Positions 17,700-25,597 of a stretch of 64,000 bases of DNA are shown piece after piece. Each line of letters begins with the position of its first letter. The first letter of the stretch is position 1. This DNA is from Ginsengibacter hankyongi (GTDB lineage Bacteria; Bacteroidota; Bacteroidia; Chitinophagales; Chitinophagaceae): positions 1 to 64,000 of the forward strand of contig NZ_VYQF01000006.1 in NCBI RefSeq assembly GCF_008710285.1. The letters are read 5' to 3'. Both the position numbers and the translations under genes were made by a program. Below the pieces are notes generated by a model. It was not told the origin of the DNA. It saw nothing but the letters and a program-made list of their open reading frames with translations, and ran no database searches.

Positions 17700-18152
17700 A
17701 TGCAAAAGTTACATTTGGTAATAGGATTTTCTATCTTACTGTTTTCCTGCAATAAAAGTGATCCGATTACAACCCCGAACTGTAAAAATCCAACAGGAAG
17801 TATTATAGGGCGTTGGGATCTTGTAGCCAACAGGTCATATTCTATCCCAGGCGCTCCAAATCCCAGCTGGCAAACGACCAATAAGAGCAATATTGTAACG
17901 ATCATATTCTCGAAAGATTCATCATTTAACTATAATAGCAACTTCAACTTTAGTATGGATAATTATAACCGATTTACTGTAATTGATTCTGTTGATTTTA
18001 GGATCTATTCTACGAGTCCTCCTTCAGGAGGGAATTTTCCACATTATCTATCCGTATTTGTAAAAATGAATTTCCCCAATGAAATTGTGCTTACCTACAT
18101 GGGAGTAGACGCTGGCGTACAAGAAAAATATGACTACAGTTGTACTAACTGA
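17700..18152 (+). CDS. Lipoprotein, lipocalin-like
   Basis: A 150-aa lipoprotein. The signal peptide ends in the lipobox LLFSC, so Cys17 would be lipidated. 'GSIIGRWDLV' after the linker is the typical opening of Bacteroidota lipocalin-like lipoproteins, followed by alternating beta strands. The protein would be anchored in the inner or outer membrane facing the periplasm. Function unknown. The next gene starts 47 bp downstream on the same strand. Confidence 0.8.
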   Translation: MQKLHLVIGFSILLFSCNKSDPITTPNCKNPTGSIIGRWDLVANRSYSIPGAPNPSWQTTNKSNIVTIIFSKDSSFNYNSNFNFSMDNYNRFTVIDSVDFRIYSTSPPSGGNFPHYLSVFVKMNFPNEIVLTYMGVDAGVQEKYDYSCTN

Positions 18153-18199
18153 TATTGAACTGAGAATTCTTCCTTGATCTGCCTCATTAAAAGTTCTTT

Positions 18200-18790
18200 A
18201 TGCAGACACTATATTTTTTTGCGACAATTTTGACAATTCTTATTTTAGGTGTTAGAATTGTGATAAAACTTATTGGTAATAAGCCTATTTCCAAAACAAT
18301 AAAGATATTCTTGGTTGTTGTTTTAACTTATATTTTTCTATGGACAATTTTCTTGTATAAAAGCGGACTTACAACCAATAATTTTGGAGAAGACGTTTGC
18401 TTCGACGATTGGTGTGCGACTATTTTATCATACGATAAATTTGAAAAAATTGGGGACCAAAATTCATTGGGACAGTTTATTGTTTTGACAATTAAAATGA
18501 CAAACAGGGCAAGGGGAATTGATCAAAAACCATCTGAACCAAGAGTGCATATAATTGATGAAAAAGGGAATAGTTGGGGCGTTTCTCCTGTTGGACAGAA
18601 TGCCTTTGAAAATTTAAAAGGATACCAAATTCCTTTAGATCAAAAACTTGAATTAAATCAATCTCTACAAACTAAATTAGTATTTGACATACCCAAAACT
18701 GCGACAAACTTAAAGGCAGTTATTGAAGAAGGACCGTTTATTACAAATCTCTTACTGCAAGAAGATAAAAACGTATTTGAATTAAAGTGA
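18200..18790 (+). CDS. Membrane-anchored DUF4352-like protein
   Basis: A 196-aa protein with two N-terminal membrane helices (residues 3-23 and 35-55), then an extracytoplasmic beta domain. The order in that domain (an 'LGQFIVLTIKMTN' strand, 'VHIIDEKGNSWGVS', later 'LVFDIPKTATNLKAVI') is typical of the DUF4352/telokin-like fold found in Bacteroidota and Firmicutes surface proteins. Function unknown. The start codon lies 47 bp after the lipoprotein gene, so co-transcription is possible. Confidence 0.7.
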   Translation: MQTLYFFATILTILILGVRIVIKLIGNKPISKTIKIFLVVVLTYIFLWTIFLYKSGLTTNNFGEDVCFDDWCATILSYDKFEKIGDQNSLGQFIVLTIKMTNRARGIDQKPSEPRVHIIDEKGNSWGVSPVGQNAFENLKGYQIPLDQKLELNQSLQTKLVFDIPKTATNLKAVIEEGPFITNLLLQEDKNVFELK

Positions 18791-18979
18791 GAAGCACAAC
18801 GCTCAATAAAGGGCTCCTGTTAAGGCTAAGCACGAGAAAAATAGTTGTTTAAAAATCGTATTTAAGTATCACATGATTCTTCATATCGATAATGTCAAGT
18901 GTAATTTATCATAAAGTATTGGGTAAAAGCTTCCGGTTAAAAAGCTTTTCATATCTTCCCTTATAGGTTTAATAGTTGA

Positions 18980-19249
18980 ATGATTACGAACGAAGAAGAT
19001 AAATCAACGCGATATAAAGAGGTAATAAAAAACAAGATCATCCTCCTCGCTGCTATATCTATGATGGAAGCAAAGAAAGAATTGGATAAAAATGGGAAAA
19101 ACAACAGAAGTGTGAATCAGTTTTCGATGATAATAAATGAGCCTTGGTTTACGGCTTTTTGCAGATTTAGCTATCTAATACTATTATTAGGTCCAAAAGA
19201 TGCTCGGAGAATGATGGAGGATTATTGGGGAGGATTTTCTAACCGCTAA
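18980..19249 (+). CDS. Hypothetical protein, 89 aa
   Basis: A small helical soluble protein. A charged N-terminus is followed by 'KIILLAAISMMEAKKELDK' and a C-terminal part with aromatic residues (EPWFTAFCRFSYLILLL). No family recognised. It is isolated and ends just before the IS256 remnant, so it might itself be a fragment. Confidence 0.5.
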   Translation: MITNEEDKSTRYKEVIKNKIILLAAISMMEAKKELDKNGKNNRSVNQFSMIINEPWFTAFCRFSYLILLLGPKDARRMMEDYWGGFSNR

Positions 19250-19289
19250 AACGAACATGTGCATGAGGAATTTTTAATCCTGTGTAAAA

Positions 19290-19656
19290 GTTGCTCCCAC
19301 TAAACTGAGCATGCCCGGAATCTTCACTGCATCTATCCCAGGGCGTCCATAAATCAATCGTCCCTTCAGCCGTTTTTAATTGCTTGGTACTATGACCATT
19401 TTTACGATTGCCTTTAAGGCGTCGATCTTCATCCAGGTGATCTTCAATTCAGTCCGTAATGCCACTTCCAGGAGATCTTTTAGCAAAGGAACGAAGGGCC
19501 CCATCCTTGCCAAACAAACTTTTGCTCGAACGAAATTGCTCAAGGTCTTCTTCTTTAATGCTTCGTAATCGAACTCTTCTTTTTTGTTTTCCATAAAAAA
19601 ACTGTGTTTTAAAGTTCCTAATCATTTTGGAACTTTGACACAGTTTATTTTACAGC
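19290..19656 (-). mobile_element. IS256-family insertion sequence remnant (left end and N-terminus of transposase)
   Basis: The minus-strand ORF from the ATG at 19594 reads 'KEEFDYEALKKKTLSNF' and 'GPFVPLLKDLLEVALRTEL', the N-terminal pattern of IS256/mutator transposases. After a frame change near 19440 the family text continues ('HLDEDRRLKGNRKNGHS', later 'AEGTIDLWTPWDR') until about 19300. Outside the ATG lies an imperfect inverted repeat, AACTGTGTTTTAAAGTTCC at 19600-19618 and GGAACTTTGACACAGTT at 19629-19645, of the kind found at IS256 termini. Only about 100 of about 400 codons remain and the other end is missing, so it cannot move. Confidence 0.72.
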
Positions 19657-19799
19657 CTCCAATACACCTACTGAAGCTCTGGCTCGAGTAATATTAATTA
19701 ATAATCTGTTTCATTGCTGCAGGCTTGTTTGTTTCAGGAGATGTTGTCTTAACTCTTTCCTGTGACTAATGCCTGATGTATGGAAACAACCAGTTCAGC

Positions 19800-20456
19800 T
19801 TAGCTTACAATTTTTATGTTGAATGCCCCATTGTTCGTTGCCGTGTAAATCTGTAACCATAAAGGCAAAAACATTTCTGTTCCTCTCGCCGTGGTGATGT
19901 CGCCCAAGTCGAGAATGTTTGCTTCATTCCACCCGAATGATTTTAAAATCTTTTTCACTTCTTCTTTTGCATTGGCATCGTTACCGCTTACAAAAGTACT
20001 GTGGTCACCCCCATTGATCATGGCAGGCTTCACCATCAGTCCACACCACATGGTGTTGAGCGCTTTTACCACTTTGGTTTGCGGAAATGTCTTTTGAATT
20101 TCTTCACCGAGAGAATTGGTATTCACTATTGCAAGTGAAGGCGGCATGCCGTTTGAAAAGTCAAGCGGGTTGGCAATGTCCACGATTATTTTGCCGTCCA
20201 GGTCTTTTTCGGCTGCCATTTTCAACGCCTCAATGGAACCAACACCTGCGGTACAGTTAAAAATAATTTCTCCAAAACCTGCTGCCTCAGCAAACGTTCC
20301 TGCGCTTGCTTTACCGTTGTGTTTGGCAACGAATGCTTTTGCTTTTTCATTTCCCTGAGTCCTGGATCCCATCATCACTTCATGTCCCAGCTCAATCAAT
20401 TTTGAACCGATGGTGTCTCCCACCATTCCTGTTCCTAATACTGCTATTTTACTCAT
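19800..20456 (-). CDS. NADPH-dependent F420 reductase-like oxidoreductase, second paralogue
   Basis: A protein of about 218 aa starting at the ATG at 20456 (MSKIAVLGTGMVGDTIGSKL); an extra 13 codons upstream are ignored because the Rossmann motif begins here. It has GxGxxG, 'MMGSRTQGNEKAKAF' for NADPH phosphate binding (Ser-Arg-Thr) and 'KVVKALNTMWCGLM' of the COG2085 family. It is related in layout to the gene at 14066-14677 but not a recent copy. Reductase of unknown substrate. It is followed upstream by an AraC-type regulator pseudogene on the same strand. Confidence 0.87.
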   Translation of the reverse strand: MSKIAVLGTGMVGDTIGSKLIELGHEVMMGSRTQGNEKAKAFVAKHNGKASAGTFAEAAGFGEIIFNCTAGVGSIEALKMAAEKDLDGKIIVDIANPLDFSNGMPPSLAIVNTNSLGEEIQKTFPQTKVVKALNTMWCGLMVKPAMINGGDHSTFVSGNDANAKEEVKKILKSFGWNEANILDLGDITTARGTEMFLPLWLQIYTATNNGAFNIKIVS

Positions 20457-20732
20457 GTTTATATTTTTAGATGTTATTAAAATTTCACCATACAAAGGTG
20501 ACCGTTTATTGCCGGTTAGTAATGGTCAATAACTTGGTTCTAATGGTAGATTCATAAAAAGATTTTGTTAAGAAAACAAAATTACTTCCCCTGCAGCAGG
20601 TTATTGCTGCAGCTTTAATATTTTCTTTTAGCCGGTTTTTTTTGATGTGCTTTTATGCGGTACCTGGTTTAAGATCAGGAATAGCTTACTCAATTTTCTA
20701 CAAATTGCCTTGTGATTTCATTTGGCACCTGC

Positions 20733-21526
20733 CTATGATTTTTTTGATTTTCTGAATTCAAGGGGCGGCTGGTCAGTATGCTTTTTAAAGAACTTGCCAA
20801 AGTTGGCAGGATCAGAGAAGTTAAGCTGGTAGGCGATTTCGGCAATATCAAAATCTGTGAACCGGATGAGAGATTTTGCTTCGGTTAATAACCTTTCGTT
20901 AATGTAAGATAAAGCGTTTTTGCCGGATACAGATTTTACTGATTGCGAAAGATGATTGGGAGTAACATTCAGCATCTCAGCATAATCTTCAATCGTTCGC
21001 TTTTCAATGTAGAAGTTGTTTACCAACTGGACGAATTTTTGAATCAAAATCTGCTGCGGTGTAGTAAATCCTTCTTCCCACTGTTTAAAGGCATTGGTAA
21101 AATCCTTCAACTGGTACAACAATGCCAGCAATCTTATGGAAGCAACGATATGCTGACTTCCGGTTGCTTTTCCATAAGCCGAAAATACTTTTTCAAAGCC
21201 AGGCGCAAATTCCTTGAACCTGGAATTATTCAGCTTGAAGAAGTTTGTATGCAGCATATTAAAGAAGGGAAATTCCTTTTCAAAATCTGGTTTGAAGAAT
21301 GAAAAACATTCCTTTTTAAAATAAAGAAGATACCCGTTTGCAGTCTCATCGCGGTAAAAACTGTACAGCAAACCAGGAGATTGAAAAACCAAAAAGGAAT
21401 TGAGGCTGGTAACATTGGTATTATCATATGTGATTTTAGTTTTCCCAGCGTTTGAAACAAGTGCAATGAAATAAAAATCCTTGCGAAACGGGGGTTTTGT
21501 TTATCTTCATAATATGAAAGTTGCAT
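20733..21526 (-). pseudogene. AraC-family regulator, frameshifted near its N-terminus
   Basis: The C-terminal two thirds encode a normal AraC/XylS DNA-binding domain ('EDYAEMLNVTPNHLSQSVK' then 'DIAEIAYQLNFSDPANFGKFF'). The frame is open up to 21500 and includes the sensor-domain start 'PFRKDFYFIALVSNAGKT' with no start codon. The likely true start, MQLSYYEDKQN at 21526, is in another frame. The switch falls on a run of five G (21490-21494 on plus). One base fewer would restore a protein of about 264 aa, so it may be a recent mutation, phase variation or a sequencing error. An internal TTG at 21392 could give a 219-aa product. The 5' end overlaps the divergent gene at 21514. Confidence 0.8.
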
Positions 21527-21897
21527 TATTATTCATCCTTTCCTTGTTCACAATTTCAACAATAGCACAAACAGAAATCAAACTCGAGGATGTAAAAAAT
21601 CATATAGGCGACTCCGTTAGATTACAAGCCACGATTTATGTTGGCAAATATTTGAAACCGGCGAAAAGTTCTCCAACTTTTTTAGATGTTGGCGGCAATT
21701 ATTCTAATGCTCCTTTAACATTGGTTATTTGGGATGATGTACGCTAACAATTCCGGGATGCACCAGAGAATGCATTTAAAGGAAAGCAGGTATTTATCAC
21801 AGGAAAATTATTTCTATGCAAGGACAAACCAGAGATTGTTATCAACAATTCGGAACAGCTTGTTCAGGTTGTTGCTGCACCCATTGAAAAACATTAA
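21514..21897 (+). pseudogene. Secreted OB-fold-like protein with premature stop
   Basis: From the ATG at 21514 a signal peptide (MKVALLFILSLFTISTIAQ) leads a small domain: 'LEDVKNHIGDSVRLQATIY' and later 'GKQVFITGKLFLCKDKPEI'. This is typical of secreted OB-fold nucleic-acid-binding-like proteins, with the strand order of a tRNA-anticodon-type OB-fold. A TAA at 21745-21747 cuts the frame after 77 codons, but the same frame continues as good protein to the stop at 21895-21897. One base change (for example AAA to TAA) explains it. The full product would be about 127 aa. Confidence 0.72.
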
Positions 21898-21912
21898 ATT
21901 TAGACTAATGCA

Positions 21913-22062
21913 ATGACCCTATACGAATTCAATTCTTTTGATGAACAGGAACAAGCAGAAGCTGTTTGGAGTGCCATACATAGAGGCGAAAGAAGGGACA
22001 GCGAACATAATGTACGTACTTTGGAATTTGTAGTTGGTTTGGCGGGAAAAGAGTCAGTCTAA
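21913..22062 (+). pseudogene. N-terminal fragment of an 'MTLYEFN' family gene
   Basis: 49 codons start MTLYEFNSFDEQEQAEAVW, the opening of a small Bacteroidota family of about 75 aa. After 'ERRDSEHNVRTLEF' the sequence leaves the expected pattern and stops at 22060-22062. It seems to be cut or frameshifted. The C-terminal part of the same family appears separately at 8694-8846. It starts 15 bp after the OB-fold pseudogene. Confidence 0.45.
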
Positions 22063-22143
22063 TGATGCACAAATGCTCAATACCCGTACTGATATTGAGC
22101 ATTTAATACCTTGCGAATATTTCAATGCAATAATGGCGTTATT

Positions 22144-22551
22144 TTATTCCTCAGCGTGTAGTCCAACCCTGTTTCCTTCGCTGTCTATTATCAAAGCAAT
22201 AAACCCTGCTGGAATTAGAAATTTAGGTGCGATAATTTTCCCGCCCGCTTGTTCCACTTTGTCAAGAACGGTTTGAATGTTTGGACTCGCGTTTATATAC
22301 ACCATAGTTCCATTAGTTGATGGGCTGTTCCTTTCTGATTTAGACAATACGCCAGTAACCCTTCCTGACGTGGCCTGCACAACATTTGGATTAAATGGAA
22401 AGAACACAGACTCATCGGCTCCGTCTTTTCGTATCACCATTTCAATACCAAGAATGGTTTCATAAAATGTTTTTGCTCTGTTGATGTCGGAAACGGGTAT
22501 TTCAAACCAGGTAATGACATTGGTCGTTTCATCGATTTTCTCTAATTTCAT
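22144..22551 (-). CDS. VOC-family protein (glyoxalase/bleomycin-resistance-like)
   Basis: A 135-aa vicinal-oxygen-chelate fold protein. The first beta-alpha-beta-beta-beta module opens with 'NVITWFEIPVSDINRAKTFY' and the second ends in 'GFIALIIDSEGNRVGLHA', both hallmark strings of the family. It possibly binds a metal, but the substrate is unknown. It is the third gene of a minus-strand run after a Crp-type regulator and a thioredoxin-like gene, and the 17-bp gap to the latter suggests co-transcription. Confidence 0.88.
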   Translation of the reverse strand: MKLEKIDETTNVITWFEIPVSDINRAKTFYETILGIEMVIRKDGADESVFFPFNPNVVQATSGRVTGVLSKSERNSPSTNGTMVYINASPNIQTVLDKVEQAGGKIIAPKFLIPAGFIALIIDSEGNRVGLHAEE

Positions 22552-22568
22552 TTGCTGCGTGTTTTAAG

Positions 22569-23171
22569 TTATAGTTTTACGTTTAAACAATCCGCTTTTG
22601 TGGCCCAAATACTTTCGCTGTAATTTTGTATAAGCCTCTCCCAATATGGAACAAGACTTTCCGCATTTCTTTTGTTCTGAAAGTAGGAAGCAACACCTGC
22701 CCAGTAAAGTGCTTCCGGTATTGATGGTTTGTTTGCAGTGGTTGCTATAAGGGATTCTAAAATTTCCAAAGCGGTATTGGGTTGTGCTTTTCTCAACGAA
22801 GCCATTGCTCTGCCGATTTCCAGCTTAGCTTCAAATTGCGGATCATTAAGGTAGCCTGTAATTTTCCTTACTTCACTTCCATCATTGGAAAAAACTATGA
22901 AAGTTGGAGTCCATAATATTGGGGAACAGTCAATTTTAGGAACATTTCTGTTGGTGATGTCATACTTAACGAAAACAAAGTAGTCATCAAGATACGAGCG
23001 GATCTCGGTTTTTTCATAAGTGGTAATTTCCATTTTTTTACACCCCTTGCAATTGGGAGCCCAAAAATCAGTTAAGACGGGTATGTGTTTTTGCTTAGCT
23101 ATCTGAAAAGCTTTCGCGACTTCAGATTCTGTGAAATATTTTGTAGTTCTGTTTTTCATTAACTCTTGCAT
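22569..23171 (-). CDS. Thioredoxin-fold protein with C-terminal helical repeat
   Basis: About 200 aa from the ATG at 23171; a TTG at 23189 is a less likely start. The thioredoxin fold is marked by 'VLTDFWAPNCKGCKKME' with the redox pair CKGC, and by a cis-proline loop 'WTPTFIVFS'. After residue 120 comes a helical TPR-like part ('NTALEILESLIATTANK' and 'EALYWAGVASYFQNKRN'). There is no signal peptide, so it acts in the cytoplasm. The gene sits 64 bp downstream of the Crp-type regulator and upstream of the VOC gene, and may be under control of the former. Confidence 0.84.
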   Translation of the reverse strand: MQELMKNRTTKYFTESEVAKAFQIAKQKHIPVLTDFWAPNCKGCKKMEITTYEKTEIRSYLDDYFVFVKYDITNRNVPKIDCSPILWTPTFIVFSNDGSEVRKITGYLNDPQFEAKLEIGRAMASLRKAQPNTALEILESLIATTANKPSIPEALYWAGVASYFQNKRNAESLVPYWERLIQNYSESIWATKADCLNVKL

Positions 23172-23235
23172 ATATGAATATTTATGCAAAGTTTCCCAAT
23201 AAGAATATCTTTAACCGGTGACATTCGTCACAAAA

Positions 23236-23808
23236 TCAGCTTGTTCTTCTTCGTCTTCTTATCCTGCTTAAGGTCTCTCTTGCCACACCAAGAAAAGATG
23301 CTAATTGAGCAAGAGACACCCGTTGTAAGATTTCCGGGTGTTTGGTTTCCAGATATTCCAGTCTTTGTTGTGCAGAATAAAGCTTGAATAATTTTGAAAA
23401 CTCTTCTTGTTTCGCTGCAAAAAGACGAATACAGTTTCGCCCCAGAGTTTCTATTTCGGGTGTTTCTTTAGCTGCCAGAAATAACTTTTCCTTGTCAAAA
23501 ATAATGGTGCTTAGCTGCTCACAGGCAACGAGATTGAATTCAGATCTTTCTCCGCTGCCAAAACTGATGATGTTGGTTGCAATTTCGTTTTCAAAGAAAA
23601 AGCCTGTGTTCTTCACAACTCCATCAATATCGTAATAACTTTTGCAAAAACCCTTATCAATGTAAAATAAAGAATCGCAAACTTGCCCTTCCTTTAGCAG
23701 AAATTCGTTTTTCTTAAATTCTTGTTTGGTCAATGCAAGTTGCAATAGTTCCCAACTTCTTTCGGAAAAAGGTGTTAGTGAGTCAATATATTTTAAAAGG
23801 TTATTCAT
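23236..23808 (-). CDS. Crp/Fnr-family transcriptional regulator
   Basis: A 190-aa protein with an N-terminal cyclic-nucleotide-binding-like beta barrel (residues 25-110, 'EFLLKEGQVCDSLFYIDKG') and a C-terminal helix-turn-helix ('VSLAQLASFLGVARETLSRI' and a very basic end RRRRR). Bacteroidota members of this type usually do not bind cAMP, and the conserved RxS phosphate-binding segment is not evident. No cysteine cluster for Fe-S is seen. It probably controls the thioredoxin-VOC genes downstream. Confidence 0.88.
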   Translation of the reverse strand: MNNLLKYIDSLTPFSERSWELLQLALTKQEFKKNEFLLKEGQVCDSLFYIDKGFCKSYYDIDGVVKNTGFFFENEIATNIISFGSGERSEFNLVACEQLSTIIFDKEKLFLAAKETPEIETLGRNCIRLFAAKQEEFSKLFKLYSAQQRLEYLETKHPEILQRVSLAQLASFLGVARETLSRIRRRRRTS

Positions 23809-24264
23809 TGTTTCTACGAGATTCTTTAAAATAAGGCAGAACGGGCAGGGTTTGTTGCGGTGCTGGAATTTTATATCGTTCGAATCACTAACGTTAGCTC
23901 AGTGAAAAACATAGTTGAAGATATGCATAAAAGCTGAAAAATGAACGCCAGCCAGGCTGCTGATAGCGTTCCTAGAGATGAGGAAATGCAGATCCTTTAT
24001 CAAGGCTAATGTAAGGCGCCTTTCGGTTTGTCTCAATGCAAAAACCATATATTTTCCCTTTTCTATCATAATACAAGTGTCTTGCATCAAAGAAAATAAC
24101 AACTACGTTCAACATGTATTTTTTTCACAGATCCTTTTTGAATTTTAGCACAAAAAAAATCCAGCCAGTTAACTTCATTTCATTTCGCGTGGCTGGCTTT
24201 TTTTTGGTATGAGTGACGGAACATTTCAACACAATTTGTTAGATTTATCTAATCAATCAGAAAT
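23809..24264. other. Intergenic 456 bp between accessory region and repair block
   Basis: It contains the perfect 10-bp palindrome CTAACGTTAG (23888-23897), similar to the boundary motif near other single genes, and a bidirectional terminator (24161-24205). No gene seen. Confidence 0.5.
24152..24205. terminator. Bidirectional Rho-independent terminator
   Basis: CCAGCCA (24161-24167) pairs with TGGCTGG (24190-24196) around a 22-nt loop. Eight T follow on the plus strand (24198-24205), and a run of eight A precedes the left arm, giving T on the minus strand. It insulates the accessory region from the nth gene. Confidence 0.65.
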
Positions 24265-24894
24265 ATGAAACCACCAAAAATCAACTGGTCAGAAGCTATT
24301 AAGCCATTACTCAAAAAATATAAAAACACACCACATCCATTACAGTCAAAAAATCTGTACCAGCAAGTGGCGATGGTAGTTTTGTCTGCACAAACAACCG
24401 ACAGTATTATTAACCAAATAGCGCCCGAACTATTTAAAGCTTTCCCTAATATGCAGGCTCTTTCCAAAGCAACAGAAGATGCAGTGATTCCTTACATTAC
24501 TAAAGTTCGAAACTTTAGAAACAAAGCGAAGTGGTTAACAGGTATAGCAAAGCAGATAAAAAAAGATAGCAACATTCCACAAAACCTCGATCAGCTTGTA
24601 GAACTTCCCGGTATTGGTCGCAAGTCTGCCAATGTAATCTTAAGATTTGCGGGCGCACCACCAGAAGGAGTGATTGTTGATTTGCACGTACTGCGTGTAG
24701 CACCACGCCTGGGTATTGCTTCGGGAGACGATGCAACTAAAATGGAAAAGCAACTTATGGAGAAGCTTCCAAAAGAGCAATGGGATGTAGGAATGGCGAT
24801 GTCTCACCTGGGAAGAGAAATTTGTAGACCCAAACCCGAATGTGAGCGATGTCTAATGAATAAAGTTTGTGCTTTTTATAATAAGTGGAACTAA
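24265..24894 (+). CDS. nth: Endonuclease III (HhH-GPD base-excision glycosylase/AP lyase)
   Basis: A 209-aa endonuclease III. It has the helix-hairpin-helix 'LVELPGIGRKSANVIL' with catalytic lysine in GRKSAN, and the GPD-loop aspartate in 'GVIVDLHVLRVA'. The C-terminal Fe-S cluster has four cysteines in 'CRPKPECERCLMNKVC', spaced x5-x2-x5, where E. coli Nth has x6-x2-x5. The enzyme removes oxidised pyrimidines and cleaves AP sites. It is close to ligD and a Nei-like gene, so the three form a repair block. It could also be assigned to the UV-endonuclease branch of the family. Confidence 0.92.
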   Translation: MKPPKINWSEAIKPLLKKYKNTPHPLQSKNLYQQVAMVVLSAQTTDSIINQIAPELFKAFPNMQALSKATEDAVIPYITKVRNFRNKAKWLTGIAKQIKKDSNIPQNLDQLVELPGIGRKSANVILRFAGAPPEGVIVDLHVLRVAPRLGIASGDDATKMEKQLMEKLPKEQWDVGMAMSHLGREICRPKPECERCLMNKVCAFYNKWN

Positions 24895-24905
24895 GCTATT
24901 TTATC

Positions 24906-25178
24906 TTAGTAATCAGGGTAGTCCACAAAAATTAATGAGGAGTCAAAAATTTGCTCATCGCTTACTTCCCCGTTAGTCCATTCCACCATTGTCGCAAACC
25001 AGTTAGGGTGAGAGGGTTCGTGAAAATTTAATTCTTGCATAGCATCAGTTGGATTTTCATATTCTTTTGACCGAAACAAAATATTATTTCTATCAACCTG
25101 CCATCCATCAAGTATTCGGCCGTTTTCTTCAACTCCAAATGACGCCCCGTATAAATATGTTTGGTAAGTTTTAGCCAT
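24906..25178 (-). CDS. Hypothetical protein, 90 aa
   Basis: A small acidic soluble protein, beta-rich at the start ('TYLYGASFGVEENGRILDGW') and with aromatic residues throughout. No family known to me. It is convergent with nth (11 bp between the stops) and divergent from ligD, with 419 bp between. Confidence 0.65.
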   Translation of the reverse strand: MAKTYQTYLYGASFGVEENGRILDGWQVDRNNILFRSKEYENPTDAMQELNFHEPSHPNWFATMVEWTNGEVSDEQIFDSSLIFVDYPDY

Positions 25179-25597
25179 AAAATTATACGAGGTTAACGGT
25201 CATTAACTATTCAAAAATTTAGCCAGCTAATATAACCAATATATAGCTTTTCTCAACTGTAAGAGAGCCATTTGAGTAAATAATCGAACTCCTCGCTATT
25301 GCATCCAACATCTTTTTGTGCGTTCGTGTCAGCCTATAACCGGTCTAAACTACTATTACTAATTTTCCTTTTTCATTCATAGTTGACCGTTAGGTTTTAA
25401 TAAATACTCAATGTAAAAAATTATTATCTTAGTATTCACTCGCTTTCAAAAGCAGTTAGTTCTTGCAGCACTTCGCTGTAATTCTATTAGAAAACGGCCG
25501 CCGCATATACTGGGGCCCTTTTGTTTTTTAATAAAAAACGCTTTATCGCTTTTATCTTAAATTTTATAATTGGCATACATTTTACTTCAATCTTTGT
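25179..25597. other. Intergenic 419 bp upstream of ligD
   Basis: AT-rich, no gene. TTAACGG at 25195-25201 resembles the boundary motifs. The ligD ATG is preceded by CAATCTTTG, only a partial match to the Bacteroidota -7 box. No operator or hairpin with a clear T-run was seen. Confidence 0.4.

Noticed and set aside
14066-20456. Recent duplication of the two F420-reductase-like genes
   Set aside because: The proteins share fold and motif order but differ throughout, so they are old paralogues or separate acquisitions.
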